From contig BCGQ01000001.1 in the NCBI GenBank assembly GCA_001599355.1, forward strand, positions 1,553,135-1,617,134: a stretch of DNA of 64,000 nt, given 5' to 3'. Position 1 is the stretch's first letter; each line of letters starts with the position of its first letter. The translations under genes were made by a program, and so were the position numbers. Positions 10,807 to 21,277 of the stretch are shown in pieces. This stretch comes from Nakazawaea peltata (lineage: Eukaryota; Ascomycota; Pichiomycetes; Alaninales; Pachysolenaceae). The notes under the pieces are model-generated. The model did no database searches. It saw nothing but the letters and a program-made list of their open reading frames with translations, and was not told the origin of the DNA.

Positions 10807-11817
10807 ATGTTTAAGATGTTACTTTCCATTCCAAGAACTGGCGTTTTCACCGCAAGAAGAAATTTCGTCACTTCCATAACCAGATTGAATCTGTCAGCCC
10901 TAGATCTCGACATCGATACTGTCCCTTTGGCTTATGACAAACATGATGGTCCAAGTGGATCCAAGAATACACCTATTGTATTTTGCCATGGTCTTTTTGG
11001 TACCAAGTTGAATAACAGATCGGTTTCAAAGCAGTTGGCTAAGGTTTTAGAAAGAGACATCTACTGTGTCGATTTGAGAAACCATGGTGATTCTCCTCAT
11101 ACTAATCGTCATGACTATCCAGCATTAGCTGCCGATGTCGAGAGATTCTGTTTTGACCACAAATTGGAGAACCCTATCTTGATTGGCCACAGCATGGGAG
11201 CGAAGACTATCATGGGTGTCGCTTTAAGAAGACCAGATTTGCCTTCTCTGGTCATCTCTGTAGATAATGCTCCACTTGATAATACTGGGGGTTCTACTGG
11301 ATTCAGCGTCTTTGGATCATATATTCGTGAGTTGATTAAAATCGTTCACAGTTCTAGTGTAAAGTCTCTGAAAGATGCTGACAAGATGTTAAGTGCTGTT
11401 GAACCTTCCCTTCCTGTTAGACAATTCCTTTTAAGTAATCTTAAACGTAAATCCAAACAGCAGCTTGAACAAGAGCTGGCTCTGGGTGAGAAAGCAGGCA
11501 GCGTATTCTATAGCAGAGTGCCATTAGAAATTCTTGGTAAAAGATTGGATAACATCAGTGACTTCCCTTTTAGAGGTGTAAGATACACTGGACCTCTGTT
11601 ATTTATCAGAGGTACTTTGTCCAAGTATGTTCCAGATGATGTCTTTGACGTGATTGGAACTTTCTTCCCAAGGTTCGAGATCTCCGATGTCGAGGCCGGC
11701 CATTGGCTTATTAGTGAGAACCCCGCTCTGTTTGTGAAATCCGTAGTTGAATGGGTTCGTAAAATAGAGGAAGACAAGGAGTACTCCGAGAAATTGGAGA
11801 AGAATATCTTAGGATAA
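10807..11817 (+). CDS. IMO32: Mitochondrial alpha/beta hydrolase, IMO32/EAT1 (ABHD11) family
   Basis: The 336-residue product matches the ABHD11-like family that in yeasts includes Imo32 and the ethanol acetyltransferase Eat1. Visible parts are a basic, hydroxylated N-terminus (MFKMLLSIPRTGVFTARRNF) that looks like a mitochondrial presequence, the block FCHGLFGTKLNNRS, the strand DLRNHGDSPH, the nucleophile elbow GHSMGAKT, and the C-terminal catalytic His in EAGHWLISENP. Family members act as esterases, thioesterases or alcohol acetyltransferases in mitochondria. Imo32 is a mitochondrial processing-intermediate substrate; the choice between IMO32 and EAT1 cannot be settled by eye, so the symbol is tentative. 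Confidence 0.82.
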   Translation: MFKMLLSIPRTGVFTARRNFVTSITRLNLSALDLDIDTVPLAYDKHDGPSGSKNTPIVFCHGLFGTKLNNRSVSKQLAKVLERDIYCVDLRNHGDSPHTNRHDYPALAADVERFCFDHKLENPILIGHSMGAKTIMGVALRRPDLPSLVISVDNAPLDNTGGSTGFSVFGSYIRELIKIVHSSSVKSLKDADKMLSAVEPSLPVRQFLLSNLKRKSKQQLEQELALGEKAGSVFYSRVPLEILGKRLDNISDFPFRGVRYTGPLLFIRGTLSKYVPDDVFDVIGTFFPRFEISDVEAGHWLISENPALFVKSVVEWVRKIEEDKEYSEKLEKNILG

Positions 11818-11881
11818 TCTACAATTGAATATAATGAAATATAAATAGAATACTATATTGAAAAGCAAGTTGTAACTAGTC

Positions 11882-13591
11882 TCAGAAGAAGATGACTAAG
11901 ATCTTTGTAAGCCAGTTGTTCTTTGGTTCTGGCTCGACGAAAGTTCTCTCATGTTCTTCAATTTCGGCCAAACCAGTGGTCAAGTCCATGTCCTCCAACT
12001 TGATCCATCCGGTTCTCTTGTAGATTTTCCAGAAGATGGCAACTGCAATGACAAGGAAGACCATGAAATAGTCAAAAATAAAAGTACTTGTGTCCCATTG
12101 ACCTGGCTTGAAGACACCGTAACCTTGGACAAATAACATGACAAAGTTCATTACTACAGAGTACCAAGCATAGTAACGACTTCCCTTATGAGTCAATGGC
12201 AAGGAATCGTATGGGATACCTTGGACATCCAAAGCGTCTCTGAATCTCAAGTATGCAGCGTTAATCAAGCACATATAAAGCAAAAGAGAACAAGTGGAAA
12301 TGGAAGTGAACCATCCCAAGACTTTGACAGAACCGGAACCCAATTCTAACAATGCAAGACAACTGATCAGAGAGATAAGAAGAACAGAGGCAATTGGAGC
12401 ACCATTCTTCAAACAAAGCTTGAAGAACAGAGGGGCTTTACCTTCCTTGGCCAAACCATATAACGATCTAGTAGCACAGAAGAAGAATCCGTTACCAGAA
12501 GAGTAGATAGTTGTACATAAAACAGCATTGACGATATGTGGGAAGACCTTGATCTTCAAGTTCTGCATGGCAATAATGTATGGAGATCTAGCAGACAGAG
12601 AGTCGGCACTCAATAATTGATCGTTGTTATAAGGTACCAAGATTGTGACACATAAAGTACCAATAATGAAGAAAATGAACAATCTAATTAAGATCGAGTT
12701 GAACAACTTTGGAAGATGTTTTCTTGGGTTTTGTAATTCACCGGCAATTAAAGACAAGTAATCTGGACCCAGAACAGTGAAAGACAGAATAATCAAGGCA
12801 TTAAGGAAACCTTCAAAATGAGATAACAGTGATCCTCCATCACCTCTATAGTCTGCAAACATAGTACCATTTACTACCCAGTTACTGAAACCGTAGACAT
12901 CCTTCTCTGGGTTCAGACCGACCATAGTGAAGAAAGTGAACAAAATCAAAGCGGTCATCAAGACAACTTTGAAAATACTCATAACGAATTCAACTTCACC
13001 ATAAAGTCTGATACCAACACATTCGACCACGATGTAAGAAATCAAAATTAAAACAATTGGTAACCATGTTGGGAAATTGGTGGTCCAGAAAGGTAAGACT
13101 GTACCTCCAAATGCAGTGATTTCATAACAAACTAAAGTAGCCTCACCAAGAGTGAAATTCCAAGCATTACCAACTCCAATACCATCGTCCAACCATCTAG
13201 TGATGTAGACGATCCAAGAAGAATCGATAGGTAAATAAACGGTCATTTCACTTAAAGTGATGTTAGTGGCATAGACAACAGTACACCAAATAATATAGGA
13301 AAGCAAACAGTTCAAGGATCCGGCAGAAGACAAAGCAGAACCTGTGGAAATGAAAACAGCAGTACCGATACAAGAACCAAGGGCAATAAGTTTACTTTGA
13401 CGACCGGTCAAATTTCTAATAGTGGTTTGGTCCTTTGGAATTTTAAAAATTCCCAAAACGTTGATATCATTTTTTTGAACATCAGTCTCAGCTGCAAGAG
13501 CGGAAGAAGAATCATCTCTGTCTACAGAGTCCTGTATCTCGTAGCTGGTAGCCAGCTCAAGTTTAGATGACTTCTCATATACTTCAGACAT
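11882..13591 (-). CDS. Amino-acid permease (YAT/APC superfamily)
   Basis: The 569-residue protein is a 12-helix amino-acid/H+ symporter of the yeast amino-acid transporter family, expected in the plasma membrane. The first helix begins RQSKLIALGSCIGTAVFISTG, the diagnostic motif; EFVMSIFKVVLM and the helix near FTVLGPDYLSLIAGELQNPRK are also typical. The start is the ATG at 13591; a GTG nine codons earlier is in frame but not a yeast start. The N-terminal tail is Ser/Asp-rich with Lys residues, fitting regulated endocytosis. Substrate range is not readable. Four GATAAG sites lie upstream, suggesting nitrogen-source control. Confidence 0.88.
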   Translation of the reverse strand: MSEVYEKSSKLELATSYEIQDSVDRDDSSSALAAETDVQKNDINVLGIFKIPKDQTTIRNLTGRQSKLIALGSCIGTAVFISTGSALSSAGSLNCLLSYIIWCTVVYATNITLSEMTVYLPIDSSWIVYITRWLDDGIGVGNAWNFTLGEATLVCYEITAFGGTVLPFWTTNFPTWLPIVLILISYIVVECVGIRLYGEVEFVMSIFKVVLMTALILFTFFTMVGLNPEKDVYGFSNWVVNGTMFADYRGDGGSLLSHFEGFLNALIILSFTVLGPDYLSLIAGELQNPRKHLPKLFNSILIRLFIFFIIGTLCVTILVPYNNDQLLSADSLSARSPYIIAMQNLKIKVFPHIVNAVLCTTIYSSGNGFFFCATRSLYGLAKEGKAPLFFKLCLKNGAPIASVLLISLISCLALLELGSGSVKVLGWFTSISTCSLLLYMCLINAAYLRFRDALDVQGIPYDSLPLTHKGSRYYAWYSVVMNFVMLFVQGYGVFKPGQWDTSTFIFDYFMVFLVIAVAIFWKIYKRTGWIKLEDMDLTTGLAEIEEHERTFVEPEPKNNWLTKILVIFF

Positions 13592-13704
13592 GGTGAATGG
13601 GGGGTTAGAGAAAGTCACAACAAAACAACAGCGATCGACTCAAATCTATATATCATCTGCATCCAGATAAAAAATTTCCAAAAAATAAAACTTAAAATCT
13701 CAAG

Positions 13705-13948
13705 ATAAGGGGTCAAATGACCATGCAACTTTCCCTCTTTCCCAGCTGTACCCTCCTGTTTTAACTAGTCTAAAAGAGGAATTGGACGCGCGATATCCGA
13801 TGAGGTATGGAATTTTTTTCCTCTTCTTCGGGAATCTGCAGAGTCTTAATAAGTTTCTTTTTTATTAGGACGTTTTATTACCGGAAATGGAAATAGGCGA
13901 GTGGGGAGGAGGGAAGGATAAGCGAGAGATAAGGTGTGGGATGATAAG
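13705..13948. promoter_or_regulatory. GATAAG cluster upstream of the amino-acid permease
   Basis: GATAAG occurs at 13705, 13917, 13928 and 13943, the last three within 32 bp. Such clusters are bound by the GATA factors Gln3/Gat1 in nitrogen catabolite repression. The region 13592-14295 belongs only to the permease promoter because the next gene (GH3) ends at 14296. The sites are seen; the regulation is inferred. Confidence 0.6.
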
Positions 13949-14295
13949 AGAGGGGAAGAGGGTGACGGTGAGCATATAGAAGGCAATTGAATGCGAGATC
14001 AACTGGGCCCTTAAGATATCACGAACTTGATTTGTTTGGGGTTTGTTTTTACCACGGCTGTTTCCGTGACTTAAGCCGTGCCTCTACCTGACGATGATCT
14101 CATACTACATTTTAGTTTTTTGCTTGCATTGGTCAGTAGTGACTGGTTCCCGATTAGGCAGTTGTTACGCGGAGAATCTGTGGGTAGTGACATTTTGAGC
14201 GGAAACGGGGGGTTAGACCGGGAGTTAGACCGGAGCAGATGTGGAGAAATGGTTATAAACGGGGTTTATATAGATTAAGTAGTTTTATTAAGTGA

Positions 14296-16818
14296 TTAGA
14301 TACCGCTCCAGAAAATATCCTTGGAAGCAGAGAAAGAGGCAGACAATGGAGTGTTGTCAGAAGAGTTACCAACAACGATCGAGTAGTCACCCAGTTCACT
14401 CTTCCATTTGTCTTGGTACTCATCGAAGAAGGAGGTAGCGTACTTGAAAGAGGTGGTGAGCTCAACGGTTTCGGTGGAACCCAGCTTGACAAACTTCTTC
14501 TCAAAGTTCTTCAATTCTTTAACTGGTCTGGTAATTGATGGGTTCTTTGGAGCAATGTACATTTGAACAACCTCGGCACCATCAACAGAACCGGTGTTCT
14601 TGACATCGACAGAGATGGTCAATTTGTCAGACAGTTGATCAGCAGCAATAACCTTCAAGTTAGAAAGCTCGAATGAAGAGTAAGATAAACCAAATCCGAA
14701 TGGGAATAAGACAGGTCTGTCAATCTTCTCGTAGTACTTGTAGTCAACGTAGACATCTTCTCCGTACCAAGTCTCACCATTGTTAGTCTTGAAGTTGAGG
14801 AACAGAGGGTTGTCCTCGTTTCTGATAGGGAAGGAGATGGACAATTTACCACTTGGGTTAACATCACCGTACAAGACGTCAGCAATGGCATTACCCAATT
14901 CAATACCGGTGAACCAAGCATTGACAATCAGAGGAACCTTTGAGGCAAATGGCAAGGTAACTGGAGTACCAGATTGGTTGACGACAATGGTGTTAGGGTT
15001 GGCCTTCAAAACAGCCTCGACTAACTCAACTTGCAAACCAGGCAAGTGCATGTCAGCTCTGTCGAAACCTTCGGACTCGTGCTCCATAGAGGTCCCAACA
15101 AAGACAATAGCCTTCTCGACTTCCAGAGCAATCAGAGCCAGCTTCAGGATCTCTTCCTTTTGGTCCAAGACCTTCTCGAAACCGACACTTAAGGCACCAC
15201 CACCGTTGGTGGAAACCAAATCGTTGGTCTCAAGGGTGAAAGTAGGAGAGGAACCGAATTCGATAGTGATACGGTGAGTCTCACCCTTCTTCAAAGTGAT
15301 ACGCTTTCTCATCTCGATAGTACCAGCACCCAAAGTACCTTGACCGGCAGTTTGCTTGGTCTTGTTGTCGATGAACAATTCACCATCGATGAACAATTGC
15401 AGGGTACCCAAACATCCGACACCGAACTCGTACTCACCATCCTCCTCGACAGTAAGGAAACCTTCGATATCCAAGAAGAACAAATTCTTCTTAGTCAAAC
15501 GTTCATTCTTGTAGTCGAAAAGAACCAAGTTGGAGCTTTCCAAACCGAATTCTTCGGCGAATTCACGGTTCTCAGTTCCAGCTGGGTCCAAATAGGTACG
15601 GTTCCAGAAACCTGGCTCACCATTCTTGTTCTTGACAGCAGCACCGAGATCAGACAAGGCATTGTTGATGGTAGTACCGACAGCAAACAGAGGCAGCTCA
15701 CCAAGCTTCTTACTGATACCACTGTAAGGGTCAACCTTGTAGTAACATTGCATAGAAGCGGAACCACCACCAGAGACACGGGCAACCTTAGCGTTAGGAC
15801 CAATGACAGCAATCTTGTCGGACTTCTTCAAAGGCAAGATGTTGTTCTCGTTCTTCAAAAGAACAATGGTCTCTTGAGCAATACGACGCAACTTCTCGCT
15901 GGTCTCTGGGGTGTTGTTGTCGGTGGATTCTGGACCGTTTTCAACGTACTTAGGGTTGTTGTTGATACAGTACTTGACCAATTTCAAAACGTTTCTGACA
16001 CGCTCATTAAGAACATTAATATGAAGTTCCTTAGAGTTGACAGCATGGGCAACAGCATCGTATTTACGCAGAACTGGTGGACCAGGCATCTCAATATCTA
16101 AACCAGCATCGATGGCCTCCTTCAAAGAGTATACACCGAACCAATCGGACATCAAAGTACCATCCCATCCCCATTCCTTACGCAAGATATCGGTAAGCAA
16201 ATAGCTAGATTGGGAAGCATGTTCACCGTTGACTCTGTTATAAGAAGTCATGATCAGTTTAGGGTCTGAGTCACGGATGGCAAGTTGGAATGGTAATAAG
16301 TAGACCTCACGCAAAGCTCTTTGAGAAACACGAGCATTGGTAGAGTTACGTTCATCTTCTAAATCGTTACAAACATAGTGCTTTAAAGTAGCAGCAACAC
16401 CCTTGGATTGCATACCGTTAATAACTGCGGAAGCACACATACCACTTAAAACTGGGTCTGGAGAGTAACTCTCGAAACCACGACCTCCCAATGGACCTCT
16501 TTGAATGTTTACAGTTGGACCAAGAATGATTTGAGCACTCTTTGTGGCGGCCTCATCGGCCATTAATTGACCCAGCTCAAACAACAATTCCTTGTTGAAA
16601 GTGGATCCTAAAGCAGTACCGTTAGGGAAACACAGAGAAGGGATACCTTTGAAAAACTTGGTACCTCTGATACCGTTAGGTCCGTCGGACATTCTAACGG
16701 ACGGAACATTCAAACGGGGGATACTGGCGGTATGCCAGAAATCGATACCGGAGATCAAACGGATCTTTTCGTCGAGGGTAAGCTCGGAGATTACTTTTTC
16801 AATATCAAAGTCGGACAT
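14296..16818 (-). CDS. Beta-glucosidase, glycoside hydrolase family 3 with PA14 domain
   Basis: The 840-residue enzyme belongs to GH3 and releases terminal beta-linked glucose. The N-terminal barrel holds the nucleophile in TLMSDWFG (Asp225), the same number as the catalytic Asp recalled for Kluyveromyces marxianus BglI, and KHYVCNDLEDERN just before it. A PA14 domain interrupts the second domain at about residues 390-530, the architecture of K. marxianus BglI. EHESEGFDRADM carries the expected acid/base Glu, and a fibronectin-III-like domain ends the protein. No signal peptide precedes MSDFDIEKVI, so it is probably intracellular and works with a glucoside permease. Codon use is well biased, suggesting good expression. 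Confidence 0.95.
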   Translation of the reverse strand: MSDFDIEKVISELTLDEKIRLISGIDFWHTASIPRLNVPSVRMSDGPNGIRGTKFFKGIPSLCFPNGTALGSTFNKELLFELGQLMADEAATKSAQIILGPTVNIQRGPLGGRGFESYSPDPVLSGMCASAVINGMQSKGVAATLKHYVCNDLEDERNSTNARVSQRALREVYLLPFQLAIRDSDPKLIMTSYNRVNGEHASQSSYLLTDILRKEWGWDGTLMSDWFGVYSLKEAIDAGLDIEMPGPPVLRKYDAVAHAVNSKELHINVLNERVRNVLKLVKYCINNNPKYVENGPESTDNNTPETSEKLRRIAQETIVLLKNENNILPLKKSDKIAVIGPNAKVARVSGGGSASMQCYYKVDPYSGISKKLGELPLFAVGTTINNALSDLGAAVKNKNGEPGFWNRTYLDPAGTENREFAEEFGLESSNLVLFDYKNERLTKKNLFFLDIEGFLTVEEDGEYEFGVGCLGTLQLFIDGELFIDNKTKQTAGQGTLGAGTIEMRKRITLKKGETHRITIEFGSSPTFTLETNDLVSTNGGGALSVGFEKVLDQKEEILKLALIALEVEKAIVFVGTSMEHESEGFDRADMHLPGLQVELVEAVLKANPNTIVVNQSGTPVTLPFASKVPLIVNAWFTGIELGNAIADVLYGDVNPSGKLSISFPIRNEDNPLFLNFKTNNGETWYGEDVYVDYKYYEKIDRPVLFPFGFGLSYSSFELSNLKVIAADQLSDKLTISVDVKNTGSVDGAEVVQMYIAPKNPSITRPVKELKNFEKKFVKLGSTETVELTTSFKYATSFFDEYQDKWKSELGDYSIVVGNSSDNTPLSASFSASKDIFWSGI

Positions 16819-17883
16819 TGTTCTACTTTTTCTACTACCTACAAGTTACTTATTGCTCCCCGACTTACCACCCTGTTTAAATATAAATTTCATACTCGAC
16901 GACTAGCATATTCTCCAGGAAAAAAAGGCACGTTATAGTGCAGCTGCATGAAAGACGGGGGAACTGGGGAAAAATTGGGCCGAAAAACGAAAAAGGCTGG
17001 GGGAGGGAGCGCAAATTTTGCGTTGGGGAAGGCCTAATTGAGGGTATTAAAAGGGAAATTCGGGGAGAATTTTCCTAAGAGAGTTAGAGGGCGGTGTTGA
17101 TTTTCCCAATTAGAAGCGAAAAGAGATGGGAGAGAGAGGGGGGAAGAAGGGGGGTAGACTAGTGAAGAGAATTTGGGAAGATTGCTTGGCATGACCATAC
17201 TGGTTTTCTTGGATTGAACTCCGATGAACCCGAATCTTCGGCACTTCTCCATACTCCATTTCATTCATTGCCCCGTCTCCTTCAAGCTCTTACCTCCGTC
17301 CCTCCTCCCTCTAGTTTAACTTCTTCCCCCTCCCCCCTTCCCCCACTTCCCTTACTAATCTCCAGATTCTTTTTACGTGCATGAAATTTTTCCCGCTTCT
17401 TGCATATCGCTCCTTTTCCAGCAAATCAAATCACCCAAAACGCTTCCGCAACCTTAAGAGATAGAAGGTCTGCGCGCGAAAACCTGCCGGTAAAATGATT
17501 CACTAGTGACTTGCGGAGTTAATAAGCAATGGCACCAGGTGATTTCCAGGGAAAACACGGCTATGAGGGATTGAGCTTTTGACTCCGTCTGTAATCCGCG
17601 TTGGAATTTGACGGTTATGAGAATAAATTTAAACCGGCTAACATTTTTGATCTGGTGGATTTATCTGATCTGCATGCTCATCGGGTGAAATTAGCTGTGC
17701 ACTACTCTGTACATCATAACACCAACCTACTCTGCTACTCATTGCAAGACCTAATCAAGCATCTTGTCTGCTCTGCTCTACTCATCTGCTCTACTTGTCT
17801 ACTCTACTCGTCTACTCCACTCATCTACTCTACTCGTCTACTCTTCTGCTCCATTCAATATCATCAATTGACTATATAGATCC
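16819..17883. other. 1.07-kb intergenic region with pyrimidine tracts
   Basis: This is promoter for the GH3 gene on its left and 3' flank of the mannosyltransferase on its right. It contains C/T-rich stretches at 17260-17370 and the TCTACTC repeat described separately. No gene or RNA was recognised. Confidence 0.5.
17765..17855 (+). repeat. Degenerate tandem repeat of TCTACTC/TCTGCTC units
   Basis: About ten 7-11-bp units built from CTACTC, CTGCTC and CTACTCGT follow each other just beyond the stop of the mannosyltransferase gene, so they probably form part of its 3' untranslated region. Confidence 0.75.
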
Positions 17884-20004
17884 CTAAACCAGAGATTGCA
17901 CCTTCTCCTTCCCCTTCTCAGCCTCCTTCTTCTCTCCCTTCTCTGGCTTATCGCTCTTCCCTTGCAACTTAAATTCATATACCCAAAGCAGAGTGACCGT
18001 ATTATACAATTCCTTCTGTTCCTGAGTGAACTCAAGTTCCAACCCATTAGCATCCTCAAGATTAGGATCATCACCTACAAATGAAAACAGTTGCCAATAA
18101 TATCCACCACAACCCAGATCTCTCAAATTATTCCAACCCTTAGAAGGTTTATTGTTCTTATTTTGGAACTGATGAGTCAGATCAGGAGGAATCACAAGCA
18201 GCTCGATCTTCAATGGTGACAAGTAATACTTCTTCAACTCCTCTTCACTACCAAACTCTTTCTTTATAGATTCAATGTCATTATAATCTTTCTCCCAAGT
18301 ATGTTTCTTACAGGTCTCCAGACCAGAATTTATCCATAATAAAGATTTGTTATCAGGTCCAAGATGAGCAGGATGAGATCCCTTGATGTAATGATTTTCG
18401 GTCTCTTTATTGATCTTTCCAATAGCTCCTACAGCATTTGGATTCCATGCGTAATCTTCATCGCCGGCAATCGACTGACCAAGCCAGAAAATCTCCTTCT
18501 CTCCATAGATATAGGCGTTCAATGGGTGCCAAAATTGGATATGAACCAGCATCAAAATACCCAAAAGATGCCTTTTCCTGTTCATGAGCACGATTCCCGA
18601 CTCCATGAAATGTCTGGCATTGTTTTTCATGAATTTGTTACCCAAAGTATAATCAGTAGCAACTGAAATATCAAAGAATGCATTTTCAATCTCCGTTGGG
18701 AGCATCTTGACAAACATATTCTTATACTCATTCGGTAAGATCTCTCCACTTTCACGATCTTTGAAAAAATATGCTTCCTTGGACTTGTATTCTTCCAAGA
18801 TATCGAAGAAATCGTTAGGTGCAACGAATGGAAGCAGATCACTATCCATTAAGAACATCTCTTCGAAAGAATTGAAAAGAACAGCCACCCATTTGTTGGC
18901 GAAATAACTGAAATTGTAATAATATGAAGGTACAAAACATCTCTTAGCATCGACGAACCAAACTTCTTGCTTATGAGTGGTGATAGTGAGATCCAAACGA
19001 GGGATATAAATATCTTTACGAGACAGCTCAATAATCTTATCCTTGACGTCGATCAGTAAGTCACCTTTATGAACGAATTGAATCGGAAGATGGTTCCCTT
19101 GGAATCTTAACACTTTAATCAAGTTCAAAACCTCACCAAGGAATTGATCTCCCATACTAATGACGATACCTCTACCATTCATCTTTCTCTTAAGCATTCT
19201 CAAATTACATGAGTCTCCTCCTAAGAAGAAACTCTGATCTTGAACATCCAGACTCACCTCACTCTCAGGATATTCATAATACTTTGAAATATCAAGCCAA
19301 TCCTTAACAATTGTACCATCCCAACGCTCGGAAATCGGAGGCTCAAAAGTGAGGAATGGGAACAATCTCGACTCGATATCAAGACAGTTCGGATGATCAT
19401 ATGCTCGCACATCATCGGTATAACATTTACCATAGATTCTCAAATGACCGGCATTGTCTACTAAATAATCCTCAATCTTCTTATTGGTGTCAATCTTCTC
19501 AGAAAGCTCTTGGAAAATCTTATTGGTATCGATATCACTGATTGGTTTGTTCTCCTTCTCATATTCCTCTTTCAGCTTTCTATATCTGTCCTGGTAGAAT
19601 CTGTTCTTATCAAACACGTCGTAGCTGAAAGACATGCCGTTGAAATCTTTCAATTTCCAATCTTTGTCCAGTTTGTACAACTCATCGAAATAGAGGTCAC
19701 AACGCTCATTGAGAGGGCGGGACACAAAGTCCTTAGCGTTGAATTGTTTCAATAAATTGCGGTAAGACACCGAACTCTTGGACTGATCTACGACTCTCAA
19801 GTCGGAAACACCTCCTACACTCGAACCGCCGAGACCTCCGACTCTGAGGTCGCCGTAAAAGCTCAGATGGCTATGCAATGAAAGCAAGAATAAGATCTGG
19901 AAGAGCAAAAAGACCCCCAAAAGAACGTATCTGAACCTGGCCAACTTGGTGGGCACCGAATGCATCACCTGGCGTAACACAGGCATCCCAAGCTGTATAG
20001 GCAT
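17884..20004 (-). CDS. MNN1-family alpha-1,3-mannosyltransferase (Golgi)
   Basis: The 706-residue protein is a type II membrane glycosyltransferase of the MNN1/MNT family, adding terminal mannose to protein glycans in the Golgi. After about 22 cytosolic residues there is one membrane anchor (VLLGVFLLFQILFLLSL), then a stem and the catalytic domain. Conserved blocks are GRGIVISMGDQFLGE, LIKVLRFQGNHLPIQ, and LFNSFEEMFLMDSDLLPF, in which DSD is the metal-binding DxD. ESGIVLMNRKRHL and GDEDYAWNP also fit the family. A Lys/Glu-rich tail (KSDKPEKGEKKEAEKGKE) is unusual. Which family member it is (MNN1, MNT2, MNT3 or a lineage-specific copy) cannot be decided. Confidence 0.87.
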   Translation of the reverse strand: MPIQLGMPVLRQVMHSVPTKLARFRYVLLGVFLLFQILFLLSLHSHLSFYGDLRVGGLGGSSVGGVSDLRVVDQSKSSVSYRNLLKQFNAKDFVSRPLNERCDLYFDELYKLDKDWKLKDFNGMSFSYDVFDKNRFYQDRYRKLKEEYEKENKPISDIDTNKIFQELSEKIDTNKKIEDYLVDNAGHLRIYGKCYTDDVRAYDHPNCLDIESRLFPFLTFEPPISERWDGTIVKDWLDISKYYEYPESEVSLDVQDQSFFLGGDSCNLRMLKRKMNGRGIVISMGDQFLGEVLNLIKVLRFQGNHLPIQFVHKGDLLIDVKDKIIELSRKDIYIPRLDLTITTHKQEVWFVDAKRCFVPSYYYNFSYFANKWVAVLFNSFEEMFLMDSDLLPFVAPNDFFDILEEYKSKEAYFFKDRESGEILPNEYKNMFVKMLPTEIENAFFDISVATDYTLGNKFMKNNARHFMESGIVLMNRKRHLLGILMLVHIQFWHPLNAYIYGEKEIFWLGQSIAGDEDYAWNPNAVGAIGKINKETENHYIKGSHPAHLGPDNKSLLWINSGLETCKKHTWEKDYNDIESIKKEFGSEEELKKYYLSPLKIELLVIPPDLTHQFQNKNNKPSKGWNNLRDLGCGGYYWQLFSFVGDDPNLEDANGLELEFTQEQKELYNTVTLLWVYEFKLQGKSDKPEKGEKKEAEKGKEKVQSLV

Positions 20005-21277
20005 GATCGCAACCTCTGTGTAGTATTCAGTGGTAGTTCAACCTCTATCTCTTGAATAATTAGAAACGTCTTTTTCGTCTGTGCCCTTTTTAAAAGAAAT
20101 TGTGACGAAAGCCGAAATTTTGTTGGCAAAAAAGGGCAAGAGGGCGTGCGTTAGGGCAATGTAAGTCAAATATTTTCGATTTTTTTACAGATAACCGGGA
20201 TTTTACATAAAGGAGGGCGATTAATTGGGCGGGTTAAAGAGGGGATAGTTGTAGTCTGGTTTGCTTGGCGAGGTTGAGGGTTGACAATTTGGTGGACTAT
20301 CGTCGATTCCCGCAATAGTTGCTTTGATACACCTCCTATATACCTCCCATCAGTATTTCCCTCCATGTACGTTCGCGTAATCCAATGATCGACATCAGCT
20401 AAGTCCAAAAATATACATAATAATTATGCAACATGACCAATCAATTGATTTCCCCCCCCCACCTTGTCGATTACACATAGAAATTACGCCCGGACCCTAA
20501 AGCTATTTTTGGTATTAACGGTCTTGTTGATGTTTTGAATTGTCTACAATACTACCATTTCAATGCAATGCCCACAGCCCACTACCACCTAACCTCGAGA
20601 TTTCGGTTACAATAGCGCCAAAATCTGTTCAATATTCCCGATAACAATAAGGCAGCACCAATTTCAATAATAGGAGAAAGCAGGCACGCTCACCCATGGG
20701 CCAAATACTACAGATGGACATTTGAATCCGAACTACTGTTCATATTTACTTAAACCACCATTTGGTCTCTCTTGTGACCTTTGTCTCACTTCCTCATCAT
20801 GTACCTGCTTGATACCTTCTCGTCCTTGATAATGTCTGGAATCGAATCTTATAGATGAGACATGGCGCACTCTAAAATTGCCTCAAATTAGAACATTGTT
20901 AGGGCAGTAGCAATAGATGGGGCAGAGAAACTCTACGGTCTGATATTTAACGTTATGCACTACCACTCTTTTTAAATTACCTGAGATTATTACCTAAGCC
21001 TTGTATACCTGGCATTAATCATGCTACTTGTAATACTTGCTCTCAACTTCATATCCCTGTCATTGCTCGTACTATCTTGGCTGTTTGCCTTCACTTACAG
21101 TAGTACATCTGCATGACGAGAGGGGCAAGGGGCAAGGGAAAATAATTCACTAGGCAGCCGATGATCTTGTTGAAATTGCACGACCTTTTGACAACACATC
21201 TCTACGACTACACCTTTATATTCACACCTCGATATTCACTACATCTCTATACTCAGTTACACTTCTCAAATTATCTC
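20005..21277. other. 1.27-kb intergenic region without recognisable gene
   Basis: The region separates two minus-strand genes. It holds a C9 tract at about 20452-20460 and one GTCGTGYA-type site (TGCACGACC at 21177-21185), here near a 3' end and not upstream of a start. No tRNA-type A or B box pair, no long frame and no repeat was found. An unannotated non-coding RNA is possible but not supported. Confidence 0.45.

Noticed and set aside
15274-16101. 275-codon open frame on the plus strand inside the beta-glucosidase gene
   Set aside because: It is the antisense shadow of a strongly codon-biased gene, has no recognisable domain and lies wholly within the GH3 coding sequence.
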